This document shows positions 45,440-56,569 of a DNA stretch of 64,000 nucleotides, piece after piece (the stretch's first letter is position 1; each line of letters starts with the position of its first letter). Location: assembly GCF_000715075.1 (NCBI RefSeq), contig NC_134097.1, positions 127,222,997 to 127,286,996 on the forward strand. The letters are read 5' to 3'. Source of the DNA: Nicotiana tabacum (taxonomy: Eukaryota; Streptophyta; Magnoliopsida; Solanales; Solanaceae). Under the pieces are notes generated by a model. That model did no database searches. It was not told the DNA's origin and saw only the letters and a list, made by a program, of their open reading frames with translations. The position numbers and the translations under genes were made by a program.

Positions 45440-46797
45440 TGATAATAGGCGAAATCTAGGTGATTTAGCTATTGTTTATGCTACCGCTTGATTATATTCC
45501 AATAACATATTATGGTTAATTGATGAAAAATAGTCTTTAATTATGATATTTATACATTGCAGGACGAGGAGCCTGTATGATTCTTTCAGGAGGATATTGG
45601 AATGATTTATGAGCAAGAACAACCCCTCGAAGTTGAGTGCACGCAAGGACGAGATGAAAAAATGGACGAAATCAAGCTCCAGGTGCGCGAAGAAACGCAG
45701 AAGGCGTGCAGGAGTTCGCGCGTAAGAAAGGCCGAGGCAGAATCATGCACGAAGAAACGCGCGAAGTTATGCGCGAGCTCGCGCGTGTCCGGTCCGGAAA
45801 AACGTTATTTATGGGTAAAATTGGAAATCTGGAGAGAAACCCACTTAACCTCTATAAAGTCAAGCTCACCCAAGGTTAAATCATCAAGGGTTTTCATAGT
45901 TTAGTGCAAGAAATAGAGAGGAAAGAGGCAAGGAGGACGTTTTTGAGAGGAAAACACAAGCATAGAGCCGCCGTGGAGGCCGGAATTCATCGGGTTTCAT
46001 CTTTCTTCCTCCAAACTTAGTAATTTTTATGTTTCTTTGTATGAGTTGTTGTTTTGCTACCATGTCTATGTGGAGCTAAACTTCACGTTCTAGGGTTGTG
46101 GTTCTTTCATGACTATTGTTATTCGGATATTGAGTTTGATTTCTTAGTTTATAATATTGGTTTATTTATTCAATCATGCACTTAATTATTTGATTGCTTG
46201 ATCACCAATTGAATACTATCTACGAATCTTGAATTGAACTCGAAAGTGGGAATTCTAGATTGCATATAGGATTGAATAGACCAAGTTCTTGAACCTGGGC
46301 ATCGGGGAACGGATTCGCGGTTAGGATAGACATATACCTAATTACCTTGCTTGGTTGATTTACAGGAATTATAAATGCGTTCTTGTTGATTCTAACTCCA
46401 TAGACATATAGGCGTTAGGTTAGCTTGAATAGGCGAGTAAGAACTCGACAGATTCTTATGAGCAATATTAACCCTGTCAACCAATAAACTAGATAAATTA
46501 GTTAGTCAATTCAATAGAAGAATACAATAGGATTGTTAGATAGCCCATAACCCTAGATCGTTTTCATTACATTGATATCATAAAAATCTGCTATCCTTTG
46601 GCTCAGAGTTCATTATTTATTTTCTTTTTATTTTAATTTAGAATCAAATACTTCTAGGTTTAATTCTTGTATAGATAATTAGGATAGTCTAATTTAGTTA
46701 ATAGTTAATCACAAGTCCTCGTGGGATCGACATCCGACTTTTAGTCACTTTATTACTTGACGATCGCGTATACTTGCGTGTGTGTTTGGTCGCAACA
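45440..46797 (+). repeat. E5 right LTR
   Basis: 1358 bases, the same ends as the left LTR. The first 200 bases differ from it at roughly one site in 15-20; later parts look closer. One palindrome (45771-45784) is preserved; the GCGCGC hairpin is decayed here. Confidence 0.92.
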
Positions 46798-46802
46798 ATT
46801 AT

Positions 46803-47590
46803 ACTGCATTTTCCTATTAAATTATAAACTCTCCTTCTCCCCCACGACAAAAACCAGAAGGTTTCATTAAAAAAAACTCAGCCCTTTCCAGCGGTCCCCT
46901 CCCCACCCCCACCCCCCCATTTAAAAAAAATATCAAGTGGACCCCACCCGTCATACAAAAAGTGAAGATTGTAGGTCCCGCATACAACCCAAGCCTTCGA
47001 TTGTTGTGGTTTTCTTGTTTCGGGCTCAAATTTCAAATTTTCGACATTTCTAAAAACATAAATCGAGGTATTCTGATTTTGTTTAAGTCGAAACTCGTAT
47101 AATAATGCATATTTGTTTTCTTGAATGTGTTTCCACATTGTTTTGTGTTTTGTTTGCAATTAAATTTGTATGTTATTTTTATCCGGATTAAATTATTAGT
47201 GTTTAACAACTAGTTAAAAGTTGAGAAATAATTTTTTAATAAAAATGTTCATAAATTTCTTTTGCTATTTTATATGTAATTTCGTGAATGTTATGTTCAT
47301 ATGTTTGTTGTTTTTATTTAGTTTAGATTATTTATTTGCTTAAAGAATAGTGCCCTTTTAGCGTAATAAAAATATAGAGTTTTATAGCGTAGTAAAATAT
47401 AGAGTCTTTTAGCATAGTAAAATATAGAGCCTTTTAGCGTAGAGTCTCTATAGTTTAAGTATCTACTAACTACAAACTCTATCCAATTACACTTTACAAA
47501 AATTAATTATTTAATTTATAAAACAAACACACAGAACTAAAAAATTAATATATGCTGTCAAATTAAATATCAAGTGTGGAACTCATATCT
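46803..47590. other. AT-rich flank left of the MAIN-like pseudogene
   Basis: No supported gene. A C-rich run (CCCCACCCCCACCCCCCC) lies near 46900. Three to four diverged units of TTTTAGCGTAGTAAAATATAGAG are at about 47355-47440. Confidence 0.5.
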
Positions 47591-48342
47591 GTCCAATTAA
47601 AAATTAATTATTTAATTTATAAAACTAGCAAAATTGTAAAAATATTGAAATTGACACACATAAGAATTTAGGATAGCTTGGTGCTACTGAGCCTCAAATA
47701 TCGAGCCTGGAACCCATAGATATTTACTCTGTCCAATTAAATAATTAAATATTTAATTTATAAAACTAACAAAATTCTAAAAATATTGAAATTGACACAC
47801 ATAAGAATTCAGGATAGCCTGGTGCTACTGGGCCTCAATATCGAGACTGGAACCTATAAATATATATTTTGTCCAGTTAAATAATTAAATATTAATTATT
47901 ATAACACTAACAAAATTTAAAAAATATTGAAATTGACACACATAAGAATTCAAGATAGCTTGGTGCTACTGGGCCTCAAATATCGAGCCTGGAATCCATA
48001 AATATATACTGTGTCCAGTTAAATAATTAAATATTAATTATTATAACACTAACAAAATTGTAAAAATATTGAAATTGACACACATAAGAATTCAGGATAA
48101 CTTGGTGCTATTGGGCCTCATATATCGAGCCTGGAACCCATAGATATACTCTGTCCAATTAAATAATTAAATATTAATTATTATAACACAAACAAAATTG
48201 TAAAAATATTGAAATTGATACACATAAGAATTCAGGATAGCTTGGTGTTACTTGGCCTCAAATATCGAGTCTGGAACCCATAGATATATAATGTGTTCAG
48301 TTAAATAATTAAATATTAATTATTATAACACAAACACACAAT
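47591..48342 (+). repeat. 140-bp tandem repeat, five units plus a partial
   Basis: Units start with GTCCAATTAAAT at 47591, 47731, 47871, 48013, 48153 and 48295 (partial), a period of 140-142. Each includes TTGAAATTGACACACATAAG and TCGAGCCTGGAACC. It ends just before the MAIN-like pseudogene start. Confidence 0.92.
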
Positions 48343-48370
48343 TAATTTTGTTTGATTTACAGTAGACGAC

Positions 48371-51300
48371 ATGGACGTGCCGCCTGTGCATCCTGGACCA
48401 GTCTCGGATCAGTTATTAGTGTTACAGGGCGATCATAGGTTCGCCTACGTATGGGAGGGACAGCTAGTGGAGCAGACTCTCCACGTCAGGAGACCGAACA
48501 ACGTGTGTGACTTTTTTAGGGATAGAGCTTTTCATTCCCGCGTAGTCCAGCGCCTCCGTGATACGGCTTCTATAGGATTTTTGAGATTGGGCGGCTGTAG
48601 CTCGACTGGTCTTTGATCACGGCGTTGATAGAGAGGTGGTGACCGGAAACGCACACTTTTTACCTGCCCATTGGCGAGGCCACCATCACGCTTCAGGATG
48701 TTCAGGTTTTATATGGGCTACCTGCTGATGGACTTGCCGTTGCACTGCCTCAGTATATGAGATCTATGACGCGTGCCTAGTATTTGGATTTGCTGCAGCA
48801 TTTTACTGGTTTCAGGCCACAGGGTGAGGATGCAGCTAGAGGGGGCAGTCGCATTGCTATGACAGCTATGAGACAACATTTGGAGGTATTTCACCCTGAC
48901 ATCACCGACGAGACAGATGATCTCCATATTCACCGGTACACGAGGGTGGCACTGCTCCTTCTTTTTGGGGGTGTCTTGTTCCTGAACACTTCAGAAATCT
49001 AGTGAGTATGTGATTTACACATCATCTTCAGCAGCTAGATGAGTTACCCCAGTACAACTGGTAGGGGTGGGCGTTCGGTCGGTTCAGTTCGGTTTGAAGA
49101 AATTCGGTTCGATTATTCGATTTTCGGTTTTGTAAAAGTAGTAATCAAAACCGAACTGAAATAAGTTCGGTTCAGTTCGATTTTTCTAATTTCGGTTCGG
49201 TTTTCGGTTTGAACATTATCATATTGGGCTCCTTCTATGAAATAATAGGACCGACGAATTTGTTGTTTTTTTCCCAAAACTTCAAAATTGTTGGAAATAT
49301 TGTGTTTATAAAAAAAATAGACTAAACTTTGCACACTATTATGGATCATAAAATTCAAACATAGTGTAAATTACAACTTTGTCTGAAATTCTCCCGGTAT
49401 CTATCATATATGTTATGGAAGTATTAATAGAGTGAAAGTCTTTAAGATTGGGAAATTGATGGACTTATTTAATTGGGTTGAGTCTTTGATAGATTGAACC
49501 TAATAGTATTAATTTATTACTTATGGGCTTAGCCTATATATAACTTAAAGAACCTATATGCTAATGATTCGATTTTTCGGTTAACCGAACTAAATAACTT
49601 AATAACCGAAAACCGAACCGAAAAACTGGAATTTTAAAATTTTAAATCGAAACCGAAATAAATTTTTTTTGGTTCGGTCCGTTTATTCGGTTCCGACCGA
49701 AATATGCCCACCCCTAACAGCTGGGGTGTTGCTGTTCTCGCTTAACTGTATAGGAGTACGTGCCGGGCTAGCATGGGCACCCAGAGCGACATATATGGTT
49801 TTCTGCCGCTTCTACAGGTGACAACATATTCAAATACTCTGTTCATTACTTCCAATTCTATATAGTCAAAATGACTCTTAAATTTTACGTCGACCTTGTA
49901 TGTTAGGTTTGGGCTTGGGAGTGGTTCCTGCCATTCCAGCCACCTCTACCACCATTACCTCCGGATGTAGCACCTCCATTACTCCCTCTAGCTAGGAGGT
50001 TGGTTCTCCGGCGTGGTAACTACCGAGGCATTGATGCTCATCATAATCTCCCCCTTGTCAGGGATGTGTTGGATATGCTGAAGGCCGCACAGGTAAATAT
50101 GTACCTAAACTTCCTTGTTATAAATTCACTTGTATTGCGCATACTCACTTTTATGTTATTATTTGATAGTTCATCTGGACGCCATACAACAACGAGTTGA
50201 TAGCTGACCTGCCCGATTATTGCTCGATTGACCTACTACTTTGGAGCACTTCCGTCCCGCTGATGTGCCTCGATATTGTGGAGCATCATGCCACAGAGCG
50301 GGTACTTCGCCAGTTTGATCGTCCGCAGACTATACCGAGGGAGCCTGCATGAGTGGCTACACATTATCAGCGGGATGATCGTTCGAGGGTGGATGACGCA
50401 TTTGTAGCATGGCTAGAGGCATAAATTCATATTTGGGAGCAGCGAGAGGACCTGGTTCCGCCACCACCTTCACAGATCCAGGCGGTATCTATTGAAATGT
50501 ATACATCATGGTACCGCCGTCACACCCGACTGATGATCGGGAACCCTGTTCATCAAGCTGGCGGTCATTTCAGACCATACGTCGGGAGGCACGAGGTATT
50601 GGTATGTTTTTGTTGGAACCTATACTTATAACTGTGATATAGCGTTATGTAATTAATATTTTAAATGTTGTGCAGGCTATTGGTCATTATATAGTCTACC
50701 GGTTGGGACAAGAGATGCAGCAACATGCCGACAATCCTGCAGTTGTTAAGTATGGCTGGTGGGTGGTAGAGCTGGCTCTCCGAACACTGCAGCGAGCCAG
50801 AGAGGACGAGAGGTTAGATCACGCGGCTGAGTATGTGGCATCATCGGGGTAGTCCTGTCCACGAGGCAAGGGTCGGGCACGAGCCAAGGCTGCCCCACGA
50901 GGCAGGGCTGTCCCATGAGGCAAGGGTGCCCCACGGGGTTGTGGGGGACGGCGAGGAGGTGGTCCCCAGCAAGGGGGCGTTGAGGCACCTGATGAGGATC
51001 TTGGAGATGATCAGCCGGGTTATTTCCCTCAGCTAGACGAGCCTTCAGCAGCATGCCGTCGTACAGCTTTCAGCTGGATCTGCCAGCATCGTAGGTCACC
51101 CCATCAGATCCATTGTTGATCACGGGTACATGTGACGGAGATGTAGAGCAGTTCTTTTCAGGACCATCTATCGCAGCTGAGGATCGGCCGACCCGAGATG
51201 TGGATTGTGGGTGCAGGTTGAGTTTTGGCTCATCCCCAGCGGTTGATGCGGATCTATCATAGGCGCATGTATGTTTGTATTACTGTTAAATTTTAATTTG

Positions 51301-51699
51301 TTTTATTTTCCTTAATGATTTGCCATAAATTAATTTTAATTTTCTTATTAAGGCTTCGTCCCAACCCATCACGGAGCCTACTGTATGCGATGATGAGGAC
51401 ACCACAAATGCTTATACTCAGGAGCCCGACGAGACCATGGTGAGAAAATATTTTTGACTTAACACACACATTACTAAGATACATTTTCACATGCTAAGCT
51501 TAGTAATTGTTTTGTAGGTTGCTAACGGACCGACACCCCTTCTACCGATTATGCCAGCTGTACTGACGATCATGCTGCTGCGCATCCTCACATAAAGAGG
51601 CGACGTGATGAGGATGATCCTGATAGTGTACCTAGGCGACAGGGGATGCGCCTCAGGCCAGCGGCTGCACTGAAGAACATAGGCTGTGGGACTCATTGA
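48371..51699 (+). pseudogene. Plant mobile domain (MAIN-like) gene, broken
   Basis: Related to the aminotransferase-like plant mobile domain found in MAIN/MAIL proteins and in transposons. It starts ATG 48371 (MDVPPVHPGP). Domain pieces: ATITLQDVQVLYGLP (about 48675), HRYTRVALLLLFGG (about 48930), RGNYRGIDAHHNLPLVRDVL (about 50015), VPLMCLDIVEHHATERVLRQF (about 50260), GHYIVYRLGQEMQ (about 50680). Introns: 49818-49906, 50093-50169, 50602-50675, with more likely after 51270. Breaks: frame change near 48595, stops at 48640, 48778 and 48999, further stops near 50350 and 50422, and a 655-bp MITE at 49062. Confidence 0.85.
49062..49716. mobile_element. 655-bp hAT-type MITE inside the MAIN-like pseudogene
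   Basis: Ends TAGGGGTGGGC and GCCCACCCCTA are perfect inverted repeats. The flanks ACAACTGG (49054-49061) and ACAGCTGG (49717-49724) form an 8-base target duplication with one mismatch. Next to the ends GTTCGGT/ACCGAA-rich sequence folds back. Ends and duplication size fit hAT. No coding capacity. Confidence 0.9.
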
Positions 51700-51916
51700 T
51701 TTTTTTTGGTTTGTATTTTGTGTAAATACTACATTATGTAAATAATGGCAAGAATTTTATTTTAACACAATTTGAACAACAATTTTATTTTAACAGTACA
51801 ACACAAAAACAAACATAGCAAACCTAACATAACATAAATTCAGTACAACTAATGAAAACACATGACAAGGGAAACATAAAGATACACTACTACACTCAAC
51901 ACGTACATGTCATTGT
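51700..51916. other. Spacer between convergent genes
   Basis: AT-rich 3'-UTR-like sequence between the ends of the MAIN-like pseudogene and the GRF-like gene; nothing else is seen. Confidence 0.4.
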
Positions 51917-52275
51917 TTAGTCATGACCACCTAGTATTCTCTTCTCCAACCACTTGAGTTGGTCTTCCAGCTTATTTTTTTCTTCTTCCACCTCCTTGAG
52001 TTTTGCCTTCAACTCCACAACTTCTTGTTTGGATTGTCGCTCTCTTTCTCACTGCTTCAAACACAAACTATGAAGAGAATACAACTTGTCTTTATAGTAT
52101 TCCTACTCATAGGGTTCATCAATCCATACCTCAAAATTGTAAACAGATTCATCGGGTTGCCTATAAAACTTGTTCATACACGCCCAGTAGTGGCTCCAGC
52201 TTCTTCCCAACAATCGTGCATCATGCATTTTTTGCCGCACTCGCACCTTGGGACATAAAGGGGTTGTTGAGACAT
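51917..52275 (-). pseudogene. Small GRF-type zinc-finger-like protein with C-terminal coiled coil, broken
   Basis: Starts ATG 52275 (MSQQPLYVPRCECGKKC). The Cys pair followed by TTGR, then WACMNKF in a shifted frame and FEVWIDEP, follows the layout of GRF-type zinc fingers (C-x-C-G...GR-F...C...F-x-W-x-D). The C-terminal 45 codons are a Lys/Glu-rich coiled coil (LKAKLKEVEEEKNKLEDQL). Breaks: a one-base frameshift near 52185 and stops within EPYE-stop-EYY (about 52110) and KQ-stop-ERE (about 52050). Real end TAA 51917. About 118 codons. It lies between, and on the same strand as, the MULE transposase. Function unknown. Confidence 0.6.
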
Positions 52276-52383
52276 TTGTTAAAGCATAAAAAGAAACCTT
52301 ACTTTTATGGAAATATTTGTTATTGCTTATTGTTAAGCGCAGAAAATAACTAGAATATGCCCGTTATTTATAGGCAAGATTTC

Positions 52384-52850
52384 ACACAAAACGTAGTATT
52401 ATACCGCGCTATACATATTAAATTTTTCTAAAACGAAACAGCTTTTGTGCAGTCGGTTCAGCTTTTTTCAGACCGATAAGACAACACACAAAACGTAGTA
52501 TTATACCGCAATATACATATTAAATTTTTCTGAAACGAAACAGCTTTTGCATAGTCGGTTTAGCTTTTTTCAGACCGACAAGATAACACACAAAATGTAG
52601 TATTGTATCGCGCTAACATATTCAATTTTTACTGAAACGAAACAGCTTTTGCATAGCCAGTTTAGCTTTTCAGACTGACAAGACAACACACAAAATATAG
52701 TATTGTACCACGCTATACATATTTAATTTTTACTAAAGTGAAACAGCTTTTGCGCAGTCGGTTCAGCTTTTCAGACCGACAAGACAACACACAAAATGTA
52801 GTACTGTACCGCGCTATACATATTCAATTTATCTCAAATGAAATAGCAAT
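52384..52850. repeat. About 107-bp tandem repeat, roughly four and a half units
   Basis: Each unit has ACACAAAACGTAGTATTATACCGC, then TTTTTCT-AAACGAAACAGC, then a hairpin GTCGGTTCAGC...CAGACCGAC. The third unit has CAGT/ACTG instead of CGGT/ACCG, changed on both arms. Confidence 0.85.
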
Positions 52851-53139
52851 GTCTTGATTTTTCCTTTATTATCTTTTATTTTCATGTATGTTGCTTTAGT
52901 TATGGTTGTTGTGTATTTATCTCTTCGAATATTATGTTATGAAATTTCAATCTTCAGATTGGTCTTCTTTACTAACACCAATAAGTTGAATGTTGGACTA
53001 CCATATCATCATCCCAATTCAAAAGGTCATGTTAAAAAATAAGATGTAACAAGATTGTGGAACATAATTTTATTTGATAGATATTGCGACATACACAAGT
53101 ACAGACACTAATTACAAAAAACATTACGAAAACAAAACA
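52851..53139. other. Spacer downstream of the MULE transposase
   Basis: AT-rich, T-runs, no supported gene. Confidence 0.4.
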
Positions 53140-55944
53140 CTAGGTGTATCCTTGATAGTTGGGTACATTCGACGAACTTGCACCAGGATTACCACCGCCA
53201 CCCATACCAGTTGAAGGACATTTATGACGGTCATGTCCTGTTTGCGAGCATATGCCATATTTACGCGCATAAACGGTGTCACCAACATCCATTTGGTTCC
53301 GTATACACGTTCTCTTTTTCACTTGCAACTTGCGCAAATAGTCCTTGTTACACACCATTTTAAAAGGTTCCGGCGGCCAATAATGCTTAGCACCCAATGG
53401 CTGCAACTGCCCACTATATGTGTCTACGTATGCAACAACACTGTATTGCCTATCAATATAGTTGGTTGCCCCTAAACCAACTTGTTGAAAGCACTTCAAG
53501 GCATGTGCGCACGGCATGTGGTAGATGGTCCATTTCCTACATGAACACAACCTGCTGGCTTCATTCACCATCTATAGATTATTCCCCCGGTGTCCGCGGA
53601 TAGCAGTGCAAACTTCAAAAATACCCCGGTCGTGATCGTACTGTAAAAATGAATGCCAATGTGCTCGCCTCCTATACTTCTCAAATCTTCTCATCGGTAT
53701 TGGCATAAATTGAACACCCCTGTCCATCAATACCGATGCAGCTCTATGCCTTTTAACAAACCTCTCTACAATCTGTTTGAGTGTCATCCGGACCATGGCA
53801 GTGACAGGAAATCCACGTGCAGACTTCAATAAGCCGTTGAATGGCTCTGACACATTTGTCGTCAGGGCTCCCCATCATCTGCCACCATCAGCATGCAATG
53901 TCCACATGTGAAACTCATGTCCTATCAGTCAAGTATAGGCTCGTGGATCTAACTGTCGGATCGCTTCCATGCGCCTCGTGAATTCGCACTGCTGGTGCTC
54001 AGTTGCAGCCATCCACATTAAATTATGCAAGGCCTTGTCGTGATATTTCTTCTGGAAATTGGCCTTCAAGTGCCTCACACAGTAATGGTGGTATGCATAG
54101 GGTTCCTGCCATTCAGGCAAATGCCGTACAAAACTTAAAATACTACCATGTTGATCAGATATTAGACAAATACTTGAACGTTGTGTGACAACGTGCTGGT
54201 TCAAGTGGTTCAAAAAGAATGTCCACGTCTCTTCACTTTCATTGGCACAAATGGCAAAAGCTAGTGAAAATATTTGTCCGTTGGCATCTACTGCAACTGC
54301 AATCAAAAGCTTAATATCATACTTTCCATAGACATGAGTACCGTCTACGGAAATTACAGGACAACAATGCACAAAACCATCAATTACTGGTTTAAATGAC
54401 CAAAACACATAGTTGAAAATATATTCGAGTCTGTCCGGACTCCGCTCACGCCTCCATTTAACAATAGTCCCGGGGTTAAATTGTTACAGTGCGGCCATAT
54501 ACTTGGGTAGAGATGAAAATGACTTATCCCAATCACCATAAATAATTTCAAAGGTATGTTTGCGCCCGAGATATGCCTTTCTTTTGGTTATAGTACACCC
54601 ATACTCCTGATGGACGGCTGTAATACACTCTTTAATCTTGAACCTAATGGACACTTCCAAGTATGGAATCAAGACAAGAGAAATCAAGTCTACATCCAGG
54701 TTGAAGTGATTCTCATTGAATGTTTCCATTTCACATCTGTGGGTGCTAATATATTTACCCATTTTCCACAACCCTGATTTCTTCTTGCTGGCACGCAACA
54801 TCCAGTGATAACCCATAAAGTCTATACTACAAACAACCTTGTATACCTCCGTAGTTGACTCCCTTACCGTCATCTCACGACACTCTCTTACGCTGTAGAT
54901 TTTTACAACCCTGATTAGGTGACCTTTATCGGGGAAATACATGCCCTTTGCCAGCACCGCTGGTCTAGACTCATCCCACATTGCTGACCAAAATTCATCA
55001 GCATCCCTTGTGAGGGCATCCACGTCCGGTATACTTGGCAAATTATCAAAGTAGGGAATATTCCGCTCATGAAACGGCATGTAGGACTCGTACACTCTTG
55101 GTCTAACAGGAGGTGGAGGAGCATGCTCCCTTGTCAGCTAAGGTTCGACATTCACTTCCTCCTCATCATCACCCTCATCAGGGAAGGGTGTGTTATCTCC
55201 AGACTCATCGGCATTGTTGTCATAATCACTATTATCTTCCTGACTCTGCGCATCTGTCAAATCACGAGTCAATATGTTGTCTATGGGCAACTGTGTGAGG
55301 TCAGGAACATCAAGTTGCTCGTTTTCACTGAACAAAAAGAATAAAATGATAAGCTACTCAACTAGATAAATACTTTACATATAGCTATATCACTTTACTT
55401 ACAAGTCGTACTGTGTTGACATTCCATGATGGACATTTTCTTGTTGGTGATGACTCCCGGATGGACCACTGTGGTCCAACACGCCAGAACTACGGATATT
55501 CCAATTAGGAGCGGGGTCATAACTTATAAAATTCATATCCGGACGGTACCCCCTATGAAAAATATGAGTGTTAATACAAATCCAATTCAAACATAAAATA
55601 AACATCGCTAAAGCGTAGAAATATTGATGTTTACCAGTCGTCTTGTGGATTATATAAAGTCGAAAAATTATTTTCTCGCTGCTCATTCGCCGGTGATGAC
55701 AAGTTTAAATCAAGGCAAGCTCTTTCATCAGGAATCTGTCCGGCAAAAACTGCTCCAGAATAACCACCCGATGACTGGGGGTTACCCCTACTATGCACAC
55801 CCTCATTATTGGGAACGTCTTCAACCTTGACGTACATTTCCAATAATTTTATTACAATAAATTTCCTATATTCATCCAGAATCCGCAAAAAATCTCTAAG
55901 AGTTTCATCATCTTCGATGTTAAACTCAGAATAATAAGCAAACC
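53140..55944 (-). pseudogene. MULE (MuDR/MURA-type) transposase, five in-frame stops and truncated 5' end
   Basis: Exons on the minus strand: before 55635 (5' end cut by E4), 55552-55403, 55327-53140, with GT-AG introns. An acidic N-terminal part (about 55330-55140) is followed by the MuDR DNA-binding region (about 54990-54560), the transposase core (SVDGTHVYGKY about 54350, LISDQHGS about 54165), a SWIM zinc finger (CSCRKW...CAHALKC about 53545-53490) and a C-terminal CSQTGHDRHKC knuckle (about 53240). The whole last exon is one frame, broken only by stops at 55138, 54484, 53929, 53875 and 53572. Final TAG 53140. Confidence 0.9.
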
Positions 55945-56569
55945 TATCACGACCCAATCCCCGAACCCGGTCGTGATGGCGCCTCTCGTGAAGACAAGGC
56001 CAACCAGACCAAAACGGAACACCTATTTTAAACAGTTAATCATCATAAACAGTAATAACATATAATATAATACTCATAAATTGCAGAATTTTAACGTTAA
56101 CAACAGCAAGAACCATCCCGACACATCCCAAACCGGGGTGTCACAAGTCATGAGCAACTAAGAAGTCCGGATACAAGTCTACTGAACACAAAATCTGATA
56201 CAATAGTTCAGAAAAAAACATGGAAATGCTAGGATAAGGGAGGCACGGGGCTGCGAACGCCAACAACTACCTCGTAGTCTCCAAATCACTGCCTGGACTG
56301 GGAGAAATCAGCACTCAGGAGCGAACTCTGTGATGCCTGAATCTGCACACATGGTGCATGGAGTAATGTGAGTACTCCGACTCAGTGAGTAATAATTATA
56401 AATAATGGCTTAAAGTATGAAAACACGTAAAGACACAAAGCAATTCCATATTAAGCGGTAAAATCACTTAAAGCAGTAAATCAATGAAGAATCACATGAT
56501 ATTCCTTTTTAAAACAAGTAAAACAGGTAATTTAACAGGTAAATAACAGGTAGAAATCCGCCCCTCGGG

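Larger units (their letters stand above)
40849..46797 (+). mobile_element. E5: complete non-autonomous LTR retrotransposon without pol
   Basis: Two LTRs (40849-42197 and 45440-46797) enclose only 3.24 kb. Target-site duplication ATTAT at 40844-40848 and 46798-46802. Primer site directly after the left LTR, polypurine-like tract directly before the right one. The internal region encodes one gag-like protein with a zinc-knuckle motif; no protease, RT, RNase H or integrase is found. It would need enzymes from a related element. The zinc-knuckle spacing and layout resemble Athila-type elements; that link is inference. Confidence 0.9.
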
